Below are positions 8,435-19,600 of a DNA stretch of 64,000 nucleotides, piece by piece. The stretch lies in contig MLAK01000560.1 of assembly GCA_001839685.1 (NCBI GenBank), positions 70,865 to 134,864 on the forward strand. Reading direction: 5' to 3'. The position numbers were made by a program, and so were the translations under genes. Below the pieces are notes generated by a model. It ran no database searches. It was not told the origin of the DNA and saw only the letters and a list, made by a program, of their open reading frames with translations. The stretch's first letter is position 1. The number at the start of each line of letters is the position of its first letter. The stretch comes from Tritrichomonas foetus (Eukaryota; Parabasalia; Tritrichomonadida; Tritrichomonadidae).

Positions 8435-9763
8435 TTATCGGTTAGAAAACTCCCACATGACTAGGAAAGACACAATGAGGCAGAAAATTGGAATCAAAAT
8501 GTGAATCAATTTCAAATCTTGATTTTCGATTGGTGGTATATATAACAGGAAACTTTTCATTTGCCTTATTGGCTGAGAAAGTCTCATTGTCAGGCTGCAA
8601 CAGTTTTTGAGTTGGCAAAAGTTTTGTTCATTTTGTTCAAACTCAGAAATCATTTCAACCTTCAAATTTTTCTTCTTTTCGTGAATGAAAGCATTTGCAA
8701 ATGGTGAAACTTTACACTCACATGAAATTGAGGGGCTCATTTCGAAATGTGGCTTGGTAACTTTCATTGACCTTTCCCAGTCAAAAACGCCGATTATTCG
8801 ATTATATGAGAAAAGCTTCAGCTCTTCTTGTGAAACAATATTTGAGAACAACTTCTTGTAAGTGTAGTGGAAACAAACAGGATTGTTAGCAATGAAGCGA
8901 TAAAGTGTAAAAGATGGAATGTCATCAGTCAAGTCGCATTCGACTAATCCACTTGAAATCAGATCTGGAATGTGGTTAACAGCATCATCCAAAAAAGTGA
9001 ATAATGCCAAAAATGTAACCATTTTTCGATTGGCATAAATCAGTTTTAAAAGGGCAGGTGTTTCTCTTTTATAAAAATTCAAAAAAGAAAGCACAAAATA
9101 GCCTGCACCAAGTGACAATTCACTACCAAAATGAAGACTAAGTGTGATAAATTCAATCAATTTTGAGAATTCATAAAAAATGTCAGAATTCGATCTGTTA
9201 AAGCAAATTGTGAGAAATTTTTCTAGGTAACTTTTTGATAACTTCATTGGATTTGAAAAAAACGGCTCTGGAAAATATGACTGTAATATTAAAAGCATCA
9301 AATGAAGCGGTTGTGCAGATTTGGCAGCTCTCCTTAATTCCGTAATTATAGAATTGAATAGGTTTTTATCGATTTTTGCGAAATTGGAAACATTTTTATC
9401 ATCGCCGTTTGAAAAGCTTTTTTCGCCGATTTTTGTGAGTCGTAAATTTTGAGAATCAGTCGTAAAAAAAATTTGAATGTCATCACTTCCTTCTTTCGAG
9501 AAATTGACTATTTGGCTGGATGGGATGTGAAAATTTGGGAATTTTACCGTTTCGTTTTCATCGAGTGTGGTAATGTGTATCTTTTTACTTTGATTTTTCG
9601 ATGTGTTTTCTTTAAGAAAAAGAGATAACTTCGATAAATGATTATTCCGATTTTTTTTAATGCGTCGTAATGAATAAATCGTAAGCAACCCATTCCCTGA
9701 CACTTCCATACTCATTTCGTCGCTGTTATCAAATGAATAACATCCTGCGACGAAATGTTTCAT
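8435..9763 (-). CDS. Unknown protein with C-terminal membrane anchor
   Basis: The 442-residue protein starts at the ATG at 9763-9761. I do not recognise the family. The N-terminal third is polar and probably beta-rich. The middle (about residues 145-330) is predicted mostly helical. A Cys-rich patch (SISCECKVS, then CQLKNCC) lies near residues 345-395. The protein ends with one hydrophobic segment (IHILIPIFCLIVSFLVMWEF) and only three further residues. This looks like a tail-anchored membrane protein with a cytosolic body, inserted in the ER or an organelle membrane. The long, non-repetitive coding frame with normal composition supports a real gene. Confidence 0.7.
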   Translation of the reverse strand: MKHFVAGCYSFDNSDEMSMEVSGNGLLTIYSLRRIKKNRNNHLSKLSLFLKENTSKNQSKKIHITTLDENETVKFPNFHIPSSQIVNFSKEGSDDIQIFFTTDSQNLRLTKIGEKSFSNGDDKNVSNFAKIDKNLFNSIITELRRAAKSAQPLHLMLLILQSYFPEPFFSNPMKLSKSYLEKFLTICFNRSNSDIFYEFSKLIEFITLSLHFGSELSLGAGYFVLSFLNFYKRETPALLKLIYANRKMVTFLALFTFLDDAVNHIPDLISSGLVECDLTDDIPSFTLYRFIANNPVCFHYTYKKLFSNIVSQEELKLFSYNRIIGVFDWERSMKVTKPHFEMSPSISCECKVSPFANAFIHEKKKNLKVEMISEFEQNEQNFCQLKNCCSLTMRLSQPIRQMKSFLLYIPPIENQDLKLIHILIPIFCLIVSFLVMWEFSNR

Positions 9764-10122
9764 TTGCCAAAATTTGGACTTAAACGGTCGCCAAAGACGA
9801 TGCTTTGTATTTTTGTGAGCTTATTTGGCTCAGCCTGATTCAGTTGCCAATCATTTATTCCCTGGATAATCAAATGCAAATACTCTTGTTATATGATAAT
9901 TAAACGATCATCAATGATCTCAATCATAATTTTATCTGAAAAAATCGAAGTTTGAAAAGTGATATTCGATTCCATAAAATCAAAAATCAATAAAAAGTAA
10001 AATAAAAGGAAAAACTATATAGAAATTCATAAATAAAATATATACTTTACAATACAAACTGGATAAATTTTGTTCTGACAAAAAAATAATTTTCTCAAAT
10101 TTCATCAGGCCGGAATTGGCGA
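9764..10122. other. Intergenic, AT-rich
   Basis: This separates two minus-strand genes. It should contain the promoter of the 442-residue gene. No Inr match was seen close to its ATG and no RNA gene was recognised. Confidence 0.4.
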
Positions 10123-10587
10123 TCATGCAATGATGAATTCCCTTTTCTCAGTTATTGGAGTATCATGCAAAAAGAGCTGGACAAAAACATTCCCTTTGAA
10201 AGAAATATTATAACTAAAAGAGAAAAAGTCCGTTTCGCGCTTGGGATCAGGTGTGTCACCCGCGCCAACCTTATAGGTTTCATTGCCGGCCGAAATATGC
10301 GCTTTAATGTTTTCATACAAATTATCTCGAGTTAAATAAATAACAGCATGAAGAGAAATATCAACACGTAATTTCGATCCTTCGACTGAAACTGATATTT
10401 GGCGAATTGGAGTGAGCTCGTTTCGATTTTCAGGCAATTTATTGAGTTGATCATAAATATCGGTTTGATTGTAATAACCAACGATCAAGCATAAAACAAA
10501 TCCAATAACGATAGCCAAAGGCTTGTTTATTTTCGAGAAGTTAAAAGTATAAACTGGTAGCTTTCTTTTTAGCTTTGGATTCATCAT
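10123..10587 (-). CDS. Unknown single-pass type II membrane protein
   Basis: The 154-residue protein begins MMNPKLKRKLPVY, a basic cytoplasmic stub. One transmembrane helix follows at about residues 23-40 (PLAIVIGFVLCLIVGYY). The remaining 110 residues are polar, predicted beta-rich, with sequons NQT, NET and NIS, and a GAGDTPDPKRE loop. The positive-inside rule puts the C-terminal domain in the lumen or outside. No family was recognised. It is divergent from the TKL kinase gene with only 192 bp between starts, so the two share an upstream region. Confidence 0.65.
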   Translation of the reverse strand: MMNPKLKRKLPVYTFNFSKINKPLAIVIGFVLCLIVGYYNQTDIYDQLNKLPENRNELTPIRQISVSVEGSKLRVDISLHAVIYLTRDNLYENIKAHISAGNETYKVGAGDTPDPKRETDFFSFSYNISFKGNVFVQLFLHDTPITEKREFIIA

Positions 10588-10779
10588 GGCGAACTTTTTT
10601 AATAGAATAACTTTTTCATAAGTTCATGATTTTTTTCCATATGATTAACAAAGAGCTTTAGATTTTTAATCAAATTTCAAAAAGTTTTATTCAATTTGAG
10701 ACACTTTTCTAAGGTTTCGTTCAGAAAAAGGAAAAGTAATATTTTTCAAAAAGTTAGTTAGTCAAAATTATCAAATATC

Positions 10780-11721
10780 ATGGGTGATCATGAGCTCTAC
10801 AGTCTTGCCTCACATCTTGGTGGTGGTAAGATCCTTGATGCTAGAGAATTTCGAATGGAAAAGATCTTAGGAAAAGGCGGTTTTGGAAACGTTTATCAAG
10901 CAATTCATATCCCGACAGGCACGCTTGTTGCTGCAAAAGAACTTTTCATCGAAGAAATGGACGAAGAAAATCTCGAATCATTCACGCGCGAAATCGATAT
11001 TCTTGGACGATGCCGACATCCATTTTTACTTCATTTAATTGGATTTACCGTTCAAAAACCTTACACAATCTTTACGCCATATATTCCGCACGGTTCTCTT
11101 TATAATCACATTCATCACAGCGCCATCGAGCCAAAGCTTCCGCCAACGAATCTATCAATTATTGCAATGGGCATTGCTTACGCAATGATGCATCTGCATG
11201 AGATGGGAGTCATCCACCGAGATCTGAAGAGCCCAAACGTTCTCCTCGACAACAAATACCTCCCCTATGTCTGCGATTTCGGAATCGCGCGACATGTGGC
11301 GAAAAAGAACGACGAGCTGACCAGGGATTGCGGAACAACCGGCTGGATGGCACCTGAGCAAATGAAATCGCATAAGTATGATAATAAAGTCGACGTTTAT
11401 TCGTATGGAATGATATTATATGAAATGATCAGTGGATATTACCCTTTTGAGGGTAAATCAACACTCGATATTGCAATTGCCCTCAAAAATGGAAAGAGGC
11501 CAAAGCTTCCTGACGGAAATGAATCCATTAAAAATTTGATTAAACAATGCTGGGACCAAAACCCGAAAAAGAGGCCGCCGTTTAAGGACATCTACCAGTT
11601 GTTCCTCGACCAGAAAGTTATGTTTGATGACACAAATCCAAAAGGCATTCGGGCAATGGCATCCCTCACAAGAAAAGAAGAAGAATTTCTTGCCCAGCTT
11701 GCTCGAGAATCCAAAAAATGA
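10780..11721 (+). CDS. TKL-type protein kinase
   Basis: The protein has 313 residues. The kinase domain spans about residues 24-290, with glycine loop GKGGFGNV (31-38), the VAAKE lysine near residue 51, catalytic HRDLKSPN (146-153), DFG (166-168), APE (191-193) and the late CW-x-x-x-P-x-x-RP motif near 268-278. The K-S-P-N catalytic loop and CGTTGWMAPE activation end are typical of tyrosine-kinase-like (TKL) Ser/Thr kinases, a greatly expanded family in trichomonads. All catalytic residues are present, so it should be active. A short C-terminal tail ends AQLARESKK. No extra domain points to a pathway. Confidence 0.93.
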   Translation: MGDHELYSLASHLGGGKILDAREFRMEKILGKGGFGNVYQAIHIPTGTLVAAKELFIEEMDEENLESFTREIDILGRCRHPFLLHLIGFTVQKPYTIFTPYIPHGSLYNHIHHSAIEPKLPPTNLSIIAMGIAYAMMHLHEMGVIHRDLKSPNVLLDNKYLPYVCDFGIARHVAKKNDELTRDCGTTGWMAPEQMKSHKYDNKVDVYSYGMILYEMISGYYPFEGKSTLDIAIALKNGKRPKLPDGNESIKNLIKQCWDQNPKKRPPFKDIYQLFLDQKVMFDDTNPKGIRAMASLTRKEEEFLAQLARESKK

Positions 11722-12203
11722 TGTTTTATTATGACTGTCAATAAAAAAATATGTGTTTTGTTATTTCATCAATTTGAAGTGTGACATTAATTACAGTTTC
11801 ATGTGGCCACTCTAATTACTCAATCAAATAGACGATTTTAATGATTTAATAAGGTTTAGGAATTATGGCAGGAACTTAATTCATTTGAAAAATTAAAATA
11901 AATGTCATCTAAAGATTGAATGATATCAACTTTTTTTTTTCCACAAAAATAGTCATTAATTATCAAAAATATTGGTTAACCGGACTGTCAACAAATATTT
12001 TCATTCAAAATCTCAAGAATTTTGAATATTACCATTGACATTTTCTTTTTAAATCAAAATATCATTTTATTCAAAGAAATCAATAAAACCAACCGATTTT
12101 TTTTATCACAAATTTTAAATATGGTATCTCAAATTTGTTTGAAGCCTTGATTTCATTTTAATTCTCAAGAAATCCAAAAAAACTCCTGTTAAGGAACTTT
12201 TTT
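11722..12203. other. Intergenic, AT-rich
   Basis: This holds the 3' region of the TKL kinase and the upstream region of the Gln/Asn-rich gene. It contains homopolymeric T and A runs (for example 11932-11940). No gene was seen. Confidence 0.4.
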
Positions 12204-12779
12204 ATGATAAATTGTAGAACAAAAAGACCTAAGAAGAGTGCACGAACATTTTATTTTCAATCAGAAGGAATCAAGAGCCAGTTTACGGCCCACGATGAAC
12301 GCACCAAAAGAAATCAAGACAAAAGCCATAAGAGTCTCAACAGAGACCGCCCACCTGACCACCATCATCAAATTAACACTAATTCGCCGGCTGTCCTCCC
12401 AGGCGGCCAAGTCGATTTTGTTTCCTGCCATCCTGAGATGCTTCAACCAGGCATCCTCAGAAGTTGTGGGGTACCGTCTCAATGCTCCTCGCCAGCATCT
12501 TCCTGTCAAAACTCGCCTGCAGCTTTTGCCCCAGCAATTTCGGGCAATAATGCTTGCTCCCAAGTTTCCGTTTATCCAATGGCGCAACAACAAGAGGCAC
12601 CACAACAGCAGCAAAATAATTTCGATAATAATAATGCTAATGATACGCAATTTTTCTTTTTCGATCTCCAGGAAGAAAATTCTTCCACTTTTTTTGGAGA
12701 TCAACTCTTTGATGTAGATTATGAGTCGGATCCAGATTTCATGGCCGACATCGAATCTGAAATCTCTGGAATATTTTGA
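12204..12779 (+). CDS. Basic/acidic Gln-Asn-rich protein, possible transcription regulator
   Basis: The frame has 191 codons from the ATG at 12204. The N-terminal 55 residues are basic (KRPKKSAR, then DERTKRNQDKSHK). The middle is Ser/Pro/Cys-rich. A QQQEAPQQQQNN and N-rich stretch follows, and the last 30 residues are strongly acidic with aromatics (FDVDYESDPDF, then DIESEISGIF). This basic-plus-acidic plan resembles a DNA-binding factor with an activation tail, but no DNA-binding fold was recognised. The segment at 12240-12600 is clearly richer in GC than its surroundings. A second plus-strand frame (12238-12717) and a minus-strand frame (12261-12791) are also open there, so the choice of frame is not certain. 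The C-terminal end is homologous to an inverted copy just downstream. Confidence 0.5.
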   Translation: MINCRTKRPKKSARTFYFQSEGIKSQFTAHDERTKRNQDKSHKSLNRDRPPDHHHQINTNSPAVLPGGQVDFVSCHPEMLQPGILRSCGVPSQCSSPASSCQNSPAAFAPAISGNNACSQVSVYPMAQQQEAPQQQQNNFDNNNANDTQFFFFDLQEENSSTFFGDQLFDVDYESDPDFMADIESEISGIF

Positions 12780-12930
12780 ACAAAGGGACATAATTGTCTT
12801 GATTTTAAGTGAAATAAAAAGTTTATTCGATAACTCTGTATATACAAAGTTTTTTCACTTAAGTCAAGACAATTCTGTCCCTTTAGGCAAGATATTTCTG
12901 GTATTTTAAATTCAGTGTCGGAAGGATCTC
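12725..12930. repeat. Inverted duplication of the gene 3' end; large potential hairpin
   Basis: The core arms are 12782-12814 and 12853-12884. They pair at about 30 of 33 positions, with a 38-nt spacer. Similarity continues outward, more weakly, to about 12725 and 12930. Read on the minus strand, the right arm encodes DPSDTEFKI, resembling the acidic C-terminus SDPDFMADIESEI of the upstream gene and in the matching frame. It is therefore a diverged inverted copy of the last roughly 20 codons plus 3' flank, not a random palindrome. A transcript reading through would fold into a long imperfect stem. Confidence 0.8.
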
Positions 12931-13067
12931 TTCCCATCGTCATCATCAAGGACGAATTTTACTAAACAATTTTTAACTATTATTTCTTTTGCTTTTTTGT
13001 TTGTTCTTGTTAATTACATATGTGTGAGGGTGATTCTTGATTTTTTTGAAAAAAGGAAACTAAAAAA
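12931..13067. other. Intergenic, no feature seen
   Basis: This short AT-rich stretch joins the inverted duplication to the 19-bp tandem repeat. Confidence 0.3.
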
Positions 13068-13211
13068 TCAACAAACAGAATGAAAATCAAGAAAAAGAAT
13101 GAAAATCAACAAACAGAATGAAAATCAACAAACACAATGAAAATCAACAAACACAATGAAAATCAACAAACAGAAAGAAAATCAACAAACAGAAAGAAAA
13201 TCAAGAAAAGG
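13068..13211 (+). repeat. 19-bp tandem repeat, about 7.5 units
   Basis: The unit is roughly TCAACAAACAGAATGAAAA, with variants AACAAACAC, AACAAACAG and AAGAAAAAG and either AATG or AAAG. Adjacent units differ by one or two bases. The array is purine-rich on the plus strand and noncoding. Confidence 0.85.
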
Positions 13212-13529
13212 AATAGCATCAGGGCACAATAAAAGCTTCACAACTCACAAATTTTGGTGATTCTTCAGCCTTTATCAAACACAGAATTAATCCAATCATC
13301 TCAATCCAAAACAACAAAAGACTCTTTTCTTATTGAATAAAAATCTCAATCAAAATGAACCTTGGAAAATGTAATCCAATGAGTACTATTAGTGGTTAAA
13401 TAGTTTATCTCGAAACATGTGTCCTAAATGAAAAGCACAAAAATTTTTCTTACCTTCTGACAAAATAAGACGGTAAAATCTCGCTAATAACTCACTCATT
13501 TCATAACAACAACAAACAAACGAAAAAAT

Positions 13530-13569
<40 letters not shown>

Positions 13570-13650
13570 TCAAATAGAATTAAGCATACTTAATAGTAAT
13601 AGTTTAATAAATAAAAACATAAAAAACAAATGAAAAAATTTCATTTTTGA
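13212..13650. other. Convergent intergenic region with A tract
   Basis: This is the downstream flank of the Gln/Asn-rich gene and of HYDIN. It holds a 32-nt uninterrupted A tract at 13534-13565 and no gene. Confidence 0.5.
13534..13565 (+). repeat. Poly(A) homopolymer, 32 nt
   Basis: This is an uninterrupted run of A. It could be a retroposition scar or simple slippage, and its true length may be unreliable in the assembly. Confidence 0.9.
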
Positions 13651-16600
13651 TCAATGAGTAATCCTTCCAACGAAAAGGAAATAAACTTTGATTTCATGTT
13701 GTGGAATCTCAAATTGATATAAGCACTCGACTGTTTTTGTGTTATTCGGAGTATAAGAAAATGAAAAGAAATATCTTTTTCCACTGGACACCAAAGCATT
13801 TTCATTTTCACATTTTATTGCACCATCAGAATTATCCTTTATAATTGACCATCGTGTTTCATAAAGTGAAGATGTTGGATTAATAATCTCAATTTTCTTT
13901 GAAGTTCGAGAGCGAACAGCCTTTGAGAAAATTTCAATCACCTTTACATCCTCTGGCAAGGTTTCTGATGCGAAATCTGGATGTCGTCTTGATAAATAAT
14001 CTGAAAGTGGAACATTAAAGTGGCAAATTGGTCTTCTAGAAAGTGCAGTCATTGAAATTCTTGATGGTTCACTATTAGAATATGGAACGATACATTTGAA
14101 GGAACCAAGAAAATCATCAACTTCCATTGGAGAAAAGATGGCTTTAAATGTGGTTGTTTGACCAGGTTCAATAAATCCTGAAGATGGTTCAATTGAAAAA
14201 GCTGAAGGTCGTGTATTTGCATAATCTGTGCGGACAGTTTCGAATTTTTCAAGCTCCCATTGATATTCTATTCGAATTTGGCACAAGTTATTCATCTTGA
14301 ATTCAGAATATCGTGATTGGAACATCATTGTCGGAGCAAATGCAATTTCAGTGGTGTCAATTGAATACTTAATGACATCAGAAATCACAAATATTTTAAT
14401 ATTGATTTCTTTTGGTCTTCCTGAAGTCAAAACATGATAAGTTGGTTCAGGTTTAACTGCAGGAACAGATACAACATCATTTGGATTATACTTACCGACA
14501 CTTTCACTATTCTTATTTATAACATTTTTGTCATGGTTTTTGTCGTTATTTTTAGTGTTGTGATGAGTGTTGGAAGTGCTGGTTGTGTTGTTTGGTGTTG
14601 TTGTAGCGAGTAACTCGCTTCTAGGAACAAAAGTGATCATTTTTTGAGAGTCATCCCAATCAATAGCATTTGTTGAAGATGAATTATTGTCTTGATTTTT
14701 ATCAAGAAGTTCAATTTTTGTGATTTGGCAAACGCCTTTTGTTCCAATGTACTTAACTGGTTTTTCTGAAGCAAATGTAACAGTGATTTCTTTTGTTTGG
14801 TATTGGCTTATGTGTCCAACACGAGGTGAAAAGACAAGATCGTTGGATGCAATCCATTGGAATCGAATTGCTGCATCACTTACATTTTTCATTGTAAAAG
14901 AAACTGATTGTGATCGGCCAACAACAGCACCACGGAAATGGAGTTCATTATCCTCACCTTCAAGTCCATCAAAAACAATATCTTCACAAAATCCTTCAGC
15001 AACAAAAGCAAATTGTAAAGAGGATTTTGGATTTTCAACGCAATTTGCAGTTACTTCAAATTGTGACTTCCTCATTTTTGTTGGTTTGTGAGTGACTGCA
15101 AAAGTGAATTGTCGTCCAGGATCGATAGAAAATGCTCTATTTAATTCAACTCCTGATATTTCGAAGTCATTTCCAGGTTTTGTTGAAATTTGTACAGTTG
15201 TTGGAATGAGACCATCATTTCCAATAGCTATCACTTTCTGCTTATCGAAACCAACTAATGTTTTTCCCATGTTTACTGTGTAACCATTTCCCTTTCCTTT
15301 ATTTGATTCGAGTTGTGTTTGGAGAGCAAGTGATGGGACAGTTCCTATTCCTTCAATTCCAAATTTCAATGATTTCGTTGCAGGATTGGTTCCATTCTTA
15401 ACATTAGCTTCAAAAGCAGCTTGGAAGTTATCAGCTCCTGTTGGAGTAAATGTTAAAACAATATTTGCAAATTCATTTCCTTTAATATGAACACTTTTTT
15501 CTGAGATATCAAAAGGAATAGACTTGGCTTTACCTTTTACAGATAAATCAACATCGATTTCAATTGGCTGATTATTAATTAAACGAACATTAACTTCTTC
15601 TTTTTGACCAACAATCTTTGGTTTAAAATGAAGAACATTTTCATCTTCCAAATAAGAAGTAATATCAGTTTTAGCAACATCAAATCGAATACAAAGCGGT
15701 AATCGTGGGAAAAGCCGTTCATTATCCGAAACAAACAAACCAGGAATATAAACATCAGACATTAAACGAATACTAGTAGATTTTTCACTTGGATGCGCTT
15801 CAGTTACATTCAAAAGAACAGGAATATTAAATTTACCAGCTTCTGGAGAATTCAAATCAAAAGAAACGGTTGCTGCTGCTCCTGGATTTAATGTTCCATT
15901 TGCGGGAAATATTGAAAATGCGCCAAGTTGTAAAGAATTTGTTTGTGGCTTTTTCGGTTTTTGTTTTGCAGCTGTTGCTGAAGGAAGTGATGAATTTTGA
16001 TTGGATGCTTTCCCAGATTTCTTATCTTCTGTTACTGCAACATTTGCGTGAAAATCATACTCGAATGAAAATGGTCCAGTATTTGTGATTACAATTTCTT
16101 TATGATGTAAAACATTTGATGCAACAGTTCCATATTGAAGTGCTTTACTTGAACTTAAAGAAAACATGGAATATGATGTTGCTGCGTTCATTGCATATGT
16201 TAATGAGGCAGTTGTAGCTTTGGTTTGTGAATCAACAACAGTTAAAGTTATACACTTCATATTATGAAAATTAATGACACAACTGGAATTAAATGTAAAA
16301 GTGACTTGGCATCCTTTATCTTGATTATTAACTGTTCCATCAGGTTGCGAGATCTTTAAATATCTATTTACATCTTGGTTTGTGATGTTGAACTTATAGT
16401 TAACTGGATATTTTCCACGGTTTCGAAGATTTATTGAAATCGACTTGGTTTGATTGACTTTTAACATACCAAAATCAAATGAATCATTTTGACCTTTAGG
16501 AAATAGGACATCAAAATTGACGTCAAAACTTTCTGCTGCGATATTTAAGTTGAGAGTCGAAAAAGTTCTCACTTTCTCGATATCTAAGATTTCGATTTGA

Positions 16601-19600
16601 ACTGGTTTCTTTAATTGGATAGGCTTGTTTGAAGAGAATTTTACAACAATATTTACGGATTTAGAATGTTGTAAGTTTCCTTCTAGAATAGAAAATGTCA
16701 CATTCGGTTGTAGCTGTTGGAAGCCCTTAAGTCTCCAAGAGAGAGGTAGTTTTCCAACATTTTTGATTTCAAATTTCTTTGATTTTTCATTTCCAACCAA
16801 CAATTTTTCGAAGTCAATGGATGTTGTTGATGTTTCAGCAGAAGGCTGTGAGGAATCACCAACAAAATTAACATAAAATGGCTCAGGATTATCTTTGATG
16901 AATATTACCAATTTAGTTTTGAAAACTTCTAATGACGAGGGATGAAATCCGATGGATAACTCAACCGAACTTGACGGCTGAATTGAAAAATTGGAAGGCT
17001 CTACACTCCAAATTCCTTTGCCTGCTTCCTTGTTGTTGAATTGGAAAACAGCCTGACAATCAGCGTTGAAAGTAGAGTTGTTTGCAATTTTCATTGTAGT
17101 TTTATATTGCATTTGACCTTTAACAGCTTTATCTTTACATATGAGACAATTTCCAAAATTAAATTCATTTATGGAAGATATATAAGCTGGACAACTTTTT
17201 GAATCAAAACGCTTAACTATTTTCGTAAACATTTGCTTCGTGCTTCGATCAATATCTGGATATTGGCAAATTCCTTTCACTTTTAATACAGCTGGTTGCA
17301 TTTGACATTTGGCTATAGAAAATAGTAAATTATCGACTGTTGTCCCAGTTTCTGTAGATTCATATTTAATTGTTAATTTTGTTTCACCATTTGGTGGTAA
17401 TTTCCATCGGTTTGTTAAATTCTTAAGAATATTCTCATCAATCATTTCATTTCTCGCAGTTTGAGTTTGATTCTGTGAATTTTGTTGATTTTGCTGGTTT
17501 GGATTCTGTTGTGCATTTTTCTTTGGTTGTCCTTTTGGTGGTGGTGGAGCCTCTTCTTTCACAATTGTGAAGAACTGTGGAAGTTTAGAAACCATTTTCA
17601 GTGAATCATTAGTAACATCATCATTTATTTGATCATCAGGAATTTGCATTTTGAAAGCTGTTTCTTTCAAAATTGTCATTGGTGGAAGATACATTAATAA
17701 TATATTAACAATATCTTCTACAGGCTTTGTACCATCTAAAATTAATGAATTCATATTATGTTCAAAGTTATCAAGATCAATAATAGGAATATTTTTCTGT
17801 TGCATGATGAAAATTGGATCGATGACTTTGAATCTTTCTGTTTCGTTTTGAGCTTTTTGACAAATAGAACCAAGTGAATATTGAAATGCCATTGATTGTA
17901 ATTGAAGTGGATCTGTTGGAATTTGATTTGGTTTTGAATTCTTTTTCTTTTGTTGTTGCTGTTGTTGTAGTTGTTGTTGATGTGAGTTAGAATCATCTTT
18001 TCTCTTTCTATCTGTTTTTTCAGTTGTTTGTTCCATTAATTTCTCTATCCTAGCAATCATTTTCTTTCTATAATGCTGTCTTTTCTTATCAACTTCTATT
18101 CTTTTCTCTTCATCAAGTGCCAAATATTCATCTTCAGTCATTGCAAATAATGCATCCTTTTCTTCTTTTGATTTTGCATGTTTTGCTTTGGTTTCAGCTT
18201 GTGTCTGTTCAGTTTTTCGAATAATTGATTGTTCCGTTGGCAGTTTAACGGCAATATGGAAAACAAAATGACCATCAAGTGAAGACAAAATGATATCTAA
18301 GACTCTTTCAACAATACATTGTGATTGATGGCTTAATGCAGTAAATGAACTTTTCAATACGTCTTCTTGAGCATTTTTATTCATTTTGAAGACAGATTGT
18401 AAAAATGCTTCATTTTCACCTGCATCATCAAGTGCATCAAGGCCATCTATAATTAACCCTTTTCCATATTGTCTTCCACATAAAGTCGAATAAAGCTTAG
18501 ATAAATAATCTGTTGTATTTTCCCAGATATCTCGAAGATTTAAAACCGGTAAATCAAGAACAGCAGATAAAGTTCCTGCAAGTGTGGATTTCCCAGAAAG
18601 TGGTGGACCATTTAAAATTATGCAAACAGCAAATTTTGAAGCAGCTACAGGTGTCTTTGCTTTCGGTGTATATGTAACAAATGGTGATTCAGCTTGTCGA
18701 GGATCAACAGTTTCTTCTGTAATGAGTTGTTGATCAAATTGCAATGAGAAAAACTCTATAGGATAAGGATTTGGATTCGAAACCACAACTTCAGTTGTTG
18801 AAGGTGCAGCATAAGGTTGAACACTTGGTAAAACAAGCTCTTTAGGTGTAAAAATCAAGTTCATTAAATTGCCTGTTCCAGAAACAGTGACATAATTTAG
18901 TTCAGGGTTATATGAGATTTTAATCGGGAATTGCATATTGAAGTTCTTTTCTAAAATAGGTGAAAAATGAATTGCAATATTCATAAAAGATGAAGGTGGC
19001 AAAATTCCAGAATCTGGAACCATAATAAATGGAGAATTGTTTCCTGGTTTGTTTGTATCATTATTTTTATTAGTGCTTCCTTTTTCAGTTTTTTCATTGG
19101 TGATTCTGTTAGAATTTTTTCCACTTTTTAAAGCAGAGGATGTTTGAATGTTTTCAGCTTGTCCAATCTTGAATTCAATTGATGCTGAACTCATATTTTG
19201 GAATTGAACAGTCATTATCTTTTTTTGTCCAATAATGACATCACCAAAATCAAAATGAGGTTCACTGAACACCAATGATGGTAATTTCAATTCTGTTACA
19301 ATTGTAAGCAATAATTTATGACCATCAGAAAAGAGAACCGGGATATCATAATTCACTTCTCCGATATCATTGCACTTTTTATTAATAGAAATGAAAGAAA
19401 CTTCAATTTCTACTTCACTATCTGGCATTAAATCTTTTACCATTGATGGTTCAATCTTGAAGCCACTTCTTTTGATGTTATTTAAATCCATTTCAAAAGT
19501 TATGGGAAATGCTGAATGCGATTTAATTTTGAATTTTTGTTTCATCATTTCGCTAAGAATTAAATCATTAAAATGAATCACATAATGAGCAACATCAGTA

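Noticed and set aside
12261..12791. Minus-strand 176-codon frame opposite the Gln/Asn-rich gene
   Set aside because: It contains isoleucine/leucine runs that are the antisense of Asn/Gln codons, so it is probably an antisense shadow; kept only as part of the overlapping-frame finding.
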